Assembly: GCA_945486175.1 (NCBI GenBank)
Contig: CALYTA010000063.1
Coordinates: 1-6,612, forward strand
Direction: 5' to 3'
Length of the DNA stretch: 6,612 bases
From: an uncultured Clostridia bacterium
GTDB lineage: Bacteria > Bacillota > Clostridia > Oscillospirales > Butyricicoccaceae
Shown: piece by piece, positions 1-5,597 of the stretch
Position numbering within the stretch: position 1 is the first letter of the stretch
How the letters are laid out: the number at the start of each line of letters is the position of its first letter
Position numbers and translations under genes: made by a program
Notes under the pieces: generated by a model
Databases searched by the model: none
What the model saw: only the letters and a program-made list of their open reading frames with translations
What the model was told of the DNA's origin: nothing

Positions 1-380
1 TCCCGGGACGAGAGCCTGGCGCCGACGGCCAGCAGAGGATGCGCGGAGCATACCGGCGCGCCGAGCAACTCCGCCGAAGCGAAAACCGAGCTGGGCAGCG
101 CGCCGCTGCAATGGCAAATACATTTACTTTTAATCGGCAGCGCCGCCATGTCATTCCACATGTGTCCGATCACGCCATCCGGCGTGGTCACAAACAGGGT
201 ATCGCTCGCGTCCATTATGTCTGCCAATGAAGAAAAGCACTGGGACTGTGTGAATGCTGCTGCCTGTTCGGCGTGCTGCGGGGTTTTGCTGAAATAGCCG
301 GTTACGGTCATGCCATGCTGAACAAACAGCTTTCCAAGCGATGTACCGACCTTTCCCGCGCCGATAAATCCAATTTTCAT
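1..380 (-). CDS. Rossmann-like / DUF2520 domain protein, N-terminal part (runs off the left edge)
   Basis: The gene starts at the ATG at 380 and runs leftward out of the window, so only about 126 residues are visible. The protein opens MKIGFIGAGKVGTSLG: a beta strand followed by the dinucleotide-binding loop GxGxxG (G7, G9, G12). Later come 'ASDTLFVTTPD' (residues 58-68), 'CHCSGALPSSV' (89-99) and 'SAHPLLAVG' (112-120). This order of motifs is what I know from DUF2520 proteins (COG5495), which resemble NADP-dependent ketopantoate or 6-phosphogluconate dehydrogenases. The full family length is near 280-300 residues, so the DUF2520 half lies outside. A strong site, GGAGGTGG (about 385-392), lies just upstream of the ATG and fixes the start. 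The substrate of the family is not established. I recall that such genes often sit beside panB/panC/panD in Clostridia, but no such neighbour is visible here. Confidence 0.88.
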   Translation of the reverse strand, partial: MKIGFIGAGKVGTSLGKLFVQHGMTVTGYFSKTPQHAEQAAAFTQSQCFSSLADIMDASDTLFVTTPDGVIGHMWNDMAALPIKSKCICHCSGALPSSVFASAELLGAPVCSAHPLLAVGARLSSR

Positions 381-548
381 ATGAACCACCTCCGTGAAAT
401 ATCCGGCGGCGATTCCCTGTGCACCGGTTTCACTCGCCTGCCTGCGATATGAACCGTGCCGAAAAAAGTAAGAAGAAAAAACATCCGGTGCAGTTTGTCG
501 GACCAGCATAACATTTTGCTTTCCGTACCAATACCACCCGTCCCGTCT

Positions 549-577
549 ACTTTATCACAACCATCCCCATGAGACAA
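549..577 (-). promoter_or_regulatory. Candidate sigma-A promoter for the DUF2520 gene
   Basis: Read on the minus strand, TTGTCT (572-577) is followed after 17 nt by TAAAGT (549-554), with TGA just before the -10, matching an extended -10 (TGn). Each hexamer matches consensus at 4 of 6 positions. Transcription from here would give a leader of about 160 nt before the ATG at 380. I saw no riboswitch-like or terminator-like structure in that leader. This is a sequence match only. Confidence 0.4.
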
Positions 578-617
578 GCCTTTCTGCGCAAAAGTTCCGT
601 GTTTTTCCGCTGTTTTT

Positions 618-734
618 TCAACAAAAATTCCGGCAAATTTTTCCGGATTTTCGTGAAAATATATCCCTTTGTCTCTCTTGCATGCTTTGCGTGCACGTGC
701 TGATGATATAGAATAGCAGAAAAAATATTTTCAT
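618..734 (-). CDS. Possible small membrane/secreted peptide, 38 aa
   Basis: This is a short open frame from an ATG at 734 to a TGA at 618, in the divergent spacer. It is preceded by AAGGAGAGG (742-750), 7 nt from the ATG. That is nearly the same site and spacing as used by the AraC gene (AAGGAGAG, 6 nt) and the HAD gene (AAGGAGAGG) in this window. The peptide begins MKIFFLLFYIISTC, a lysine followed by a hydrophobic run of about nine residues with Cys14. It continues with a polar, basic tail rich in Gln, Arg and Lys and two more cysteines (34, 38). It could be a small membrane peptide or a short secreted product. The codons are AT-rich, unlike the neighbouring genes, and no clear promoter was found upstream, so it may be a chance frame. 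I do not recognise a family. Confidence 0.28.
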   Translation of the reverse strand: MKIFFLLFYIISTCTQSMQERQRDIFSRKSGKICRNFC

Positions 735-908
735 CCGCACCCCTCTCCTTTATGTTCCTTTTTGTCTCAGGCGTTGGCTTTTTTCCACGCTTTTCGCGCA
801 AATGTACACTTTCACTCACGTTAATTCGACATTTATATTTTGGCTTTTTCTCCTGATTTTTTTGCACTCAGCGAACCTCTCGCCGCTCTGCCCCAATCTC
901 GCATTCAT

Positions 909-948
909 CATGATATCATGCGAAAATTATCTCATTATGCAAATTTGC
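909..948. promoter_or_regulatory. Two palindromes upstream of the AraC promoter (candidate operators)
   Basis: CATGATATCATG (909-920) is a perfect 12-nt palindrome, and CGCAT/ATGCG (900-904 and 918-922) forms a wider inverted repeat around it. GCAAATTTGC (939-948) is a perfect 10-nt palindrome. Their centres are 29 nt apart and both lie within 70 nt upstream of the -35 at 979, where activators or repressors commonly bind. The region is AT-rich, so shorter palindromes are expected by chance. Function as operators is inference. Confidence 0.3.
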
Positions 949-978
949 TGCGGTCAAAATAATTTTACATGTTTCCTC

Positions 979-1007
979 TTGAAATATGTACCATTTTTCC
1001 GTATAAT
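979..1007 (+). promoter_or_regulatory. Near-consensus sigma-A promoter for the AraC-family gene
   Basis: TTGAAA (979-984) and a perfect TATAAT (1002-1007) are separated by exactly 17 nt. Transcription should begin near 1013-1015, which leaves a leader of about 84 nt before the ATG at 1098. The -35 matches consensus at 5 of 6 positions. Such a strong core is unusual for a regulator gene and suggests that the upstream palindromes or the leader dyad limit its expression. Confidence 0.8.
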
Positions 1008-1045
1008 GAATACAATTGAGAGAATTATGATCGAATAACTGCATA

Positions 1046-1074
1046 TATCGGCACGATCCCCCTCACTGCCGATA
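1046..1074 (+). promoter_or_regulatory. 8-bp dyad / hairpin in the AraC gene leader
   Basis: TATCGGCA (1046-1053) and TGCCGATA (1067-1074) are perfect inverted arms around a 13-nt pyrimidine-rich loop. They lie between the promoter and the ribosome binding site (AAGGAGAG, 1084-1091). The arm centres are 21 nt apart, two helical turns, which would suit a dimeric DNA-binding protein just downstream of the start site. It could equally fold in the mRNA. No T-run follows, so it is not an intrinsic terminator. Confidence 0.4.
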
Positions 1075-1097
1075 CGCGAAAACAAGGAGAGATTTTT

Positions 1098-1934
1098 ATG
1101 GCTGAAATTACAAACCAGTTCTGCGAGTCAACAGGCTTCGCAGAGGTCACCCTCAGTCAGTACGGCCGGTATACCGGTGATGCTGACAAACCCCTTCTGC
1201 CCTTTCTGAACGAAAAGACGGTTATCACATATGTCACCGGAGACTCCGGCACGATCAAACTTGGCTCTTCTGTCCATTCCATCGAAGCGGGCATGATCGT
1301 CGTCCTGTTCCCCGGCCAGTGTGTCAACTGCACGTCCATGGAAGGTTCCCGGATTTCCGCAATGTGGGCGGAGCTGAGCGGCGAAGCGCTGCCATCCGTC
1401 CTGATGCGCGCCGGCCTCACCCCGCAAAAGCCCATATTGATGCCCACCGTTCCGGCTGACCAGTCCGAACTGGTCGCAGCCTTCACCCGGCTGACCGATC
1501 CGGAAGCCCAGTATGGCCCGCTGCGCGCGACCGGCCTTGCTCTGGAGCTGCTCGACTGCCTGCTGCGCGAGACCCCCCGCCCGTGCCAGCCGAAGATTGC
1601 AAACCTCCAGCGCTACTATGTCGACAAGTCCATCCGCTTTATCAAGGCAAAATACCCGCAGGATATCTCGGTTGAGGATGTCGCAGAATACTGCGGCCTG
1701 AACCGCAGCTATCTCGGCAAGCTGTTCCGCGATGCGACCGGCATGACCACGCAGGAATACCTCATCCGCCACCGCATGAGTGTCGCATGCAGCTATCTCG
1801 AGCGCGCTGCCGCACCGATTGCGACCATCGCACGCTCGGTCGGTTATCCAAACCAGCTGCACTTCTCCCGTGCCTTCCACAAGGTGTTCGGCATCCCGCC
1901 GCGTGAGTGGCAGAAGCGCAACCGCAAGGTATAG
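1098..1934 (+). CDS. AraC-family transcriptional regulator
   Basis: This is a 278-residue DNA-binding regulator of the AraC/XylS type with the usual family length and layout. Residues about 40-95 look like the N-terminal cupin-type sensor domain ('GTIKLGSSVHSIEAGMIVVL', with 'FPGQCVNC' after it), which in the family binds a small ligand, often a sugar. After a helical linker (about 120-160), two helix-turn-helix units follow. The first is near 190-216 ('ISVEDVAEYCGLNRSYLGKL'). The second is near 240-272, with the family signature 'GYPNQLHFSRAFHKVFGIPP'. The start is set by AAGGAGAG 6 nt upstream. The gene stands alone between its own promoter and a terminator, so its targets are not shown by an operon. 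Autoregulation, or control of the divergent or downstream genes, is possible. By overall look it resembles MsmR/RafR-like sugar regulators, but the ligand cannot be read from the sequence. Confidence 0.93.
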   Translation: MAEITNQFCESTGFAEVTLSQYGRYTGDADKPLLPFLNEKTVITYVTGDSGTIKLGSSVHSIEAGMIVVLFPGQCVNCTSMEGSRISAMWAELSGEALPSVLMRAGLTPQKPILMPTVPADQSELVAAFTRLTDPEAQYGPLRATGLALELLDCLLRETPRPCQPKIANLQRYYVDKSIRFIKAKYPQDISVEDVAEYCGLNRSYLGKLFRDATGMTTQEYLIRHRMSVACSYLERAAAPIATIARSVGYPNQLHFSRAFHKVFGIPPREWQKRNRKV

Positions 1935-1948
1935 TTCAAATTTACGAC

Positions 1949-1982
1949 AGCCCCTGACTCCATCGGTCAGGGGTTGTTTTTT
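1949..1982 (+). terminator. Intrinsic terminator of the AraC gene
   Basis: Perfect arms CCCCTGAC (1951-1958) and GTCAGGGG (1966-1973) enclose a 7-nt loop. The stem extends by a G-T and an A-T pair and is followed by a T-run (1977-1982). It lies 14 nt after the TAG stop, which makes the AraC gene monocistronic. Confidence 0.9.
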
Positions 1983-2149
1983 GCTTTCAGATAAATGGAT
2001 TCCTGCATTTCCATATTCCATATCGCATCGTATGCTTCACAGAAATTCACCGCATTGAAAGCGATTGGCTGTATTAAATCAAACTTTCTTCTTGTTTCCA
2101 TCCTGCAACCAATATTTTCCATATTGTAACCGCATGTCATGTCATTCTA

Positions 2150-2158
2150 TGGTATACT
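2150..2158 (+). promoter_or_regulatory. Extended -10 promoter for the repeat lipoprotein
   Basis: TGG followed by TATACT (2153-2158) fits the extended -10 pattern TGnTATAAT. No good -35 lies 16-18 nt upstream; the nearest TTGTAA (2124-2129) is 23 nt away, too far. The start would be near 2165, giving a leader of about 34 nt. The rest of the spacer (1983-2149) shows no gene or RNA that I can support. Confidence 0.5.
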
Positions 2159-2198
2159 ATGCATACATTCCAGATGGTACAAAACGGAGGGGATGGAA

Positions 2199-3002
2199 AT
2201 GAAAAAACGTTTTTTGCTGCTTTTTGTCCTGTTAGTCGCCTGCATCGTGCTGTGCGGCTGTGAAACGCCTGTGTCGCGGTGGATTGACAGGCCAAACCCA
2301 TATGTCTGTGTCAGACAGGCCAATGCGGACGGCAGCTATCTGACCTATGACTATGACGGCGAGGGGAACCGCACACAGGAAACCGCATACACCGCAGACG
2401 GCACGGTACAGTACCGCACGGAGTACAAATACAGTCACGACAGCGGCTGGATGGTGGAAGAAAGCCGCTATGCGGCCGACGATACCCTTGAATGGCGTGC
2501 CGAACTGGAATACAACGGAGGCATGTGCATCAGCCGGACAACCTATGGCGCGGACGGAACACAGACGCAGGCAGTCAAAACTGATTACGGAGAGAACGAC
2601 TGGTCGGTGAAAGAATGCACCTATGACGCAGACAACAAGCTGACCGCATGGTGTGACATCACCCGCGACGAAAACGGAAATGAAACCAGGCGGACCTTCC
2701 ATTTTGCCGACGGCTCGCCCGATCTTGTGACTGAATTTGAGTACGATGGGAATGGCAACAACACAAAAATAACCAGCTATACAGGCGATATCTGCACCGG
2801 CTGGCATGAATTGACTTATGATGACGACAACCGCAAATCCTCAGACACGCAGTACAGTGCCGACGGCACGGAGGAATGTGCCTGGCGTTATACCTATGAT
2901 AAAAAATCCGTAGAAATTTTACAGGTGGATGTGACCGGTTCGGACATGCCGCTGTACCAGTATGAATACCTGCGGCTGTCGGAGTACCGAAAGCGGAACT
3001 GA
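2199..3002 (+). CDS. Putative lipoprotein with YD/RHS-like repeats
   Basis: A 267-residue predicted lipoprotein. The N-terminus MKKRFLLLFVLLVACIVLCGC is a signal peptide: basic start, hydrophobic core (5-18) and lipobox L-C-G-C, with Cys21 the likely lipidated residue. The mature protein would be anchored to the outer face of the membrane. Residues about 41-240 form roughly eight degenerate 25-residue units with the pattern ADGT, then (E)YxYD, then GN, then an aromatic, as in YD/RHS-type repeats; these suggest an extended beta structure. It lacks an RHS core, toxin tail or other enzyme motif. GGAGG (2186-2190) lies 8 nt from the chosen ATG. An ATG two codons earlier (2193) is too close to the site, and the upstream extension to 2139 contains the promoter. 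The gene lies alone between a terminator and a convergent hairpin. I do not know its function; surface binding or envelope roles are guesses. Confidence 0.85.
   Translation: MKKRFLLLFVLLVACIVLCGCETPVSRWIDRPNPYVCVRQANADGSYLTYDYDGEGNRTQETAYTADGTVQYRTEYKYSHDSGWMVEESRYAADDTLEWRAELEYNGGMCISRTTYGADGTQTQAVKTDYGENDWSVKECTYDADNKLTAWCDITRDENGNETRRTFHFADGSPDLVTEFEYDGNGNNTKITSYTGDICTGWHELTYDDDNRKSSDTQYSADGTEECAWRYTYDKKSVEILQVDVTGSDMPLYQYEYLRLSEYRKRN
2319..2918 (+). repeat. Eight degenerate 25-residue repeats within the lipoprotein gene
   Basis: The units begin at about residues 41, 65, 92, 117, 143, 169, 195 and 220 of the lipoprotein. Anchor sequences are NADG, TADG, AADD, GADG, DADN, FADG, TGDI and SADG, spaced 24-27 residues apart. 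Inside most units there is a Tyr/Asp motif ('YDYDGEGN', 'EYDGNGN', 'TYDDDN') and a closing aromatic residue. The repeats are evident at protein level but not as long identical DNA stretches, so they are old duplications. Confidence 0.75.
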
Positions 3003-3033
3003 AACGGCATGCATCCAAAAAAAGCACAAAAAT

Positions 3034-3063
3034 ACCGCCGTTCCGCACCCTGCGGACGGCGGT
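3034..3063. terminator. Convergent hairpin terminator between the lipoprotein and HAD genes
   Basis: ACCGCCGTTCCGC (3034-3046) pairs with GCGGACGGCGGT (3052-3063) around a 5-nt loop, with one bulged T. On the minus strand the stem is followed by ATTTTTGTGC and then a run of seven T (complement of 3017-3023), making a good intrinsic terminator 19 nt after the HAD stop. On the plus strand the tail is only TTTCGCTTT, so termination of the lipoprotein transcript should be weaker. Confidence 0.8.
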
Positions 3064-3082
3064 TTCGCTTTGCCCGAAATCG

Positions 3083-3883
3083 TTATATAAATTCATAAAT
3101 CGCCTTGGCAACACCGTCGTTGTCATTGGTATCGGTGACATATTTCGCCAGCTGCTTGACCGCTTCATCCCCGTTGCCCATGACAACCGGCATGCCGACT
3201 ATTTTCAGCATATCGGAATCATTGTCGCTGTCCCCGATGGCCATGACCTCATCCATGGAAATGCCCATGACATGCGTCAGCTCGCGCAGTGCCAGACCTT
3301 TGTTGACGCCCTCCGGCATGATCTCAAAATTGTTTTCCGCCGAACGCGTGATATGTATGCCGGACAATTGGTTGATTTCACTGAGTGCCTCGGCAAGCAC
3401 CTGCTGGTCGCCGCGTGCAAATACCTTGGAAACCGGGAATTTATGTTCGCGGATGGTTGCCGCAACATCCGGCAGCACAACCTTGCTCGCCCAGAAGCCC
3501 TCTGTGCGCTTGGTATTGGACAGAATTTCATCCGAGTAAGGATTCAGATACAGGCGGTCACCGACATAAATCATGACAGTCACCGGACGGTTCTGCACCG
3601 CTTCAACAACCTTTGCACCGATATCCCATGGCATCGCCCATTCCTTGACATTGCGCGCATTGCGCACATCGGAAATAGCCGCGCCGCCCGCGGAAATGAG
3701 CAGGGAGGATGCACCGATTTCTTTGGAAAAAACAGCCGCTTCCCCCACAATGCGTCCGGTACAGACGATGACCTTGACGCCCTTGCTCCGGGCATATGCC
3801 ACCGCTTCCACCGTAGACGGCAGAATATCCACATCACTCGTCAGCACGGTACCATCCAGATCGAGTGCAATCAAACGATACAT
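3083..3883 (-). CDS. Cof-type HAD-superfamily phosphatase (subfamily IIB)
   Basis: A 266-residue cytoplasmic, Mg-dependent phosphatase of normal family length. All four HAD motifs are present. Motif I is DLDGT, with nucleophile Asp8 and acid/base Asp10. Motif II is the Thr of 'VCTGR' (T42). Motif III is Lys195 in 'GVNKGLAL'. Motif IV is 'GDSDNDSDML' (217-226). The C2-type cap domain lies between motifs II and III, about 85-190. AAAGGAGAGG (3888-3897) fixes the ATG at 3883; a longer frame to 3976 would overlap ecfT and has no such support. It begins 32 nt after the ecfT stop on the same strand, so it is probably the last gene of the ecf transcript. Known family members hydrolyse sugar phosphates, pyridoxal phosphate, thiamine precursors or a riboflavin intermediate. 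The substrate here cannot be assigned, though a vitamin-related one would fit the neighbours. Confidence 0.92.
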   Translation of the reverse strand: MYRLIALDLDGTVLTSDVDILPSTVEAVAYARSKGVKVIVCTGRIVGEAAVFSKEIGASSLLISAGGAAISDVRNARNVKEWAMPWDIGAKVVEAVQNRPVTVMIYVGDRLYLNPYSDEILSNTKRTEGFWASKVVLPDVAATIREHKFPVSKVFARGDQQVLAEALSEINQLSGIHITRSAENNFEIMPEGVNKGLALRELTHVMGISMDEVMAIGDSDNDSDMLKIVGMPVVMGNGDEAVKQLAKYVTDTNDNDGVAKAIYEFI

Positions 3884-3915
3884 AATTCCTCTCCTTTCAT
3901 CCTGTCGTACTTCTG

Positions 3916-4719
3916 TCAGACCAGTACCTGAAGTACAATTGCACCGCCCAGGAACAGGACGGCAGCGGCCGCACAAACTGCATCATCACGGCCAAATTTC
4001 AGCTGGCGCAGACGGGTGCGCCCGGTATCTCCCCGGTACAGGCGGCATTCCATTGCCGTCGCCAGCTCATCCGCCCGCCGGAATGCCGAGACAAACAGCG
4101 GGACAAGAATCGGAATGAGCGCTTTTGCCCGGTGCAGCAGATTGCCGGAATCAAAATCTGCGCCGCGGGCGCGCTGTGCGCTCATAATTTTATCGGTTTC
4201 CTCCACCAGTGTGGGAATAAACCGCAAAGCAAGTGACATCATCATTGCCAGCTCATGAATCGGCAGATGCAGCTTTTTGAGCGGTGAGAGCAGGCGCTCC
4301 AATCCGTCCGTCAGCTGAATCGGTGATGTCGTATAGGTCAGCAGTGAGGCGCCTGCAATCAATAATACCAGCCGTGCCACAATCAGTGCTGCCTTTTGGA
4401 CACCTGCCATTGTAATGCTCACAAAGCCCGCACGCCACAGGATATCATCCCCCGGCGTCAGGAACAGATTGAGCACGCCTGTGAACACGATAATCACCAG
4501 CAGCGGCTTCAATCCGCGCAGCACCATGCGCAGACTCAGTTTGGAAACTGCAATCAAGCCGAAAATATACACGGCAAGAACAAGATATGCCGGCGCACTG
4601 CTGCATACAAACAATGCGACAATGATCGCCATGACCAGCAGGATTTTCGTGCGCGGGTCAATGCGGTGCATCAGCGTATTGCCCGGGAAATATTGTCCCA
4701 GTGTGATATCCTTCAGCAT
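3916..4719 (-). CDS. ecfT: Energy-coupling factor transporter transmembrane protein EcfT
   Basis: A 267-residue integral membrane scaffold of ECF transporters. It couples ATP hydrolysis by EcfA1/EcfA2 to movement of a substrate-binding S component. The opening 'LGQYFPGNTLMHRIDPRTK' is characteristic of the family. Hydrophobic helices follow at about 25-58, 70-87, 108-128 and near the C-terminus (246-265). The cytoplasmic coupling helices are visible. The first carries the ARG motif (184-186, in 'AQRARGADF'). The second reads 'ATAMECRLYRG', so the usual second Ala-Arg-Gly is Cys-Arg-Leu (225-227), with the key Arg226 kept. GGAGGTG (4725-4731) lies 5 nt before the ATG. The first 7 nt (ATGCTGA) overlap the end of ecfA2, which implies translational coupling. 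Confidence 0.95.
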   Translation of the reverse strand: MLKDITLGQYFPGNTLMHRIDPRTKILLVMAIIVALFVCSSAPAYLVLAVYIFGLIAVSKLSLRMVLRGLKPLLVIIVFTGVLNLFLTPGDDILWRAGFVSITMAGVQKAALIVARLVLLIAGASLLTYTTSPIQLTDGLERLLSPLKKLHLPIHELAMMMSLALRFIPTLVEETDKIMSAQRARGADFDSGNLLHRAKALIPILVPLFVSAFRRADELATAMECRLYRGDTGRTRLRQLKFGRDDAVCAAAAVLFLGGAIVLQVLV

Positions 4720-5597
4720 CCGCGCACCTCCTTCCGGCAGGCGAGCAGCTTCTGCACCGCCTGCTCAACGGTATAACATCCGGTATCCACCGGTATGCCG
4801 CGCCTGCGCAGCTCCAGCAAAATCTTCGTGACCTGCGGCACGGTCAGCCCGGAGCGCTCCAGTGCATCCGCCTGTGCAAACACCTCAGACGGCGCACCGG
4901 TCAGGAAAATGCGCCCCGCGCGCATGACCACCAGCCGGGACGCCACGCGGGCGGCGTCCTCCATCGAATGCGTGACCAGGATAACCGTTGTGCCGCGCCT
5001 GTCGTGCAGGCCGCGGATCAGGTCAAACATTTCTTCGCGTCCTGCGGGATCAAGCCCTGCCGTCGGCTCATCGAGCACAAGGATTTCCGGCTGCATGGCA
5101 AGCACGCCCGCCAGCGCCACACGGCGCTTCTGTCCGCCGGACAGCTCAAACGGCGATTTTTCCGCGATGGACTGCGGCAATCCGACTGCCTCCAGCGCAT
5201 CCGCGACGCGCCGGGTAATCTCATGATTTCCCAGCCCCATATTCGCCGGGCCAAACGCAATATCCTGTCCGACGGTTTCCTCAAACAGCTGGTATTCCGG
5301 ATATTGAAACAGCAGACCTATGCGGAACCGCACACCGCGCAGGTCAGCGGATTTTGAAAAGATATCCTTCCCATGGAACAGCACCTGTCCGGCCGTCGGG
5401 CGCAGCAGGCCGTTGAGATGCTGAATCAGTGTCGATTTTCCCGAACCGGTGTGCCCGATGATGGCGATAAACTCGCCCCTGCGCACCGAAAGACTGACAT
5501 CATCCAGTGCCTTCTGTTCAAACGGCGTGCCTGCGCTGTACACATGGCTCAGGCCGCGCACCTCCAGAATCGGGGCTTCCCGCTTGATTTCGTTCAT
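4713..5597 (-). CDS. ecfA2: ECF transporter ATPase EcfA2
   Basis: A 294-residue ABC ATPase, one of the two nucleotide-binding subunits of the ECF module. Walker A is 'GHTGSGKST' (48-56), the Q-loop glutamine is in 'LLFQYPEYQLFE' (Q98), the signature is LSGGQ (152-156), Walker B is 'ILVLDEPTAGLD' (172-183; catalytic Glu177), and the switch His210 is in 'VTHS'. 'FQYPEYQLFEETV' and 'EPTAGLDP' are typical of EcfA2 rather than EcfA1. The C-terminal extension after about residue 235 is the family-specific dimerisation region. The ATG at 5597 is chosen because it overlaps the ecfA1 stop as ATGA and has AGGGAGGG (5603-5610) 5 nt upstream. A longer frame to 5639 would run far into ecfA1. All catalytic residues are intact. 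Confidence 0.95.
   Translation of the reverse strand: MNEIKREAPILEVRGLSHVYSAGTPFEQKALDDVSLSVRRGEFIAIIGHTGSGKSTLIQHLNGLLRPTAGQVLFHGKDIFSKSADLRGVRFRIGLLFQYPEYQLFEETVGQDIAFGPANMGLGNHEITRRVADALEAVGLPQSIAEKSPFELSGGQKRRVALAGVLAMQPEILVLDEPTAGLDPAGREEMFDLIRGLHDRRGTTVILVTHSMEDAARVASRLVVMRAGRIFLTGAPSEVFAQADALERSGLTVPQVTKILLELRRRGIPVDTGCYTVEQAVQKLLACRKEVRGC

Noticed and set aside
377..577. 66-residue frame on the minus strand just before the DUF2520 gene
   Set aside because: It overlaps the DUF2520 ribosome binding site and start codon, has no good site of its own, and lies in the expected leader region.
547..867. 106-residue Lys/Arg-rich frame on the minus strand in the divergent spacer
   Set aside because: It starts at GTG with only a modest AGAGGT site, has low-complexity composition from AT-rich DNA, and overlaps both the candidate promoter and the better-supported 38-codon frame.
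802..1038. 78-residue hydrophobic frame on the plus strand
   Set aside because: It has no ribosome binding site before the ATG, and it runs through the palindromes and the AraC promoter.
1128..2021. 297-residue open frame on the minus strand, opposite the AraC gene
   Set aside because: It mirrors the AraC gene almost end to end, has no recognisable domain, and runs through the AraC terminator. It is a shadow caused by GC-rich third codon positions.
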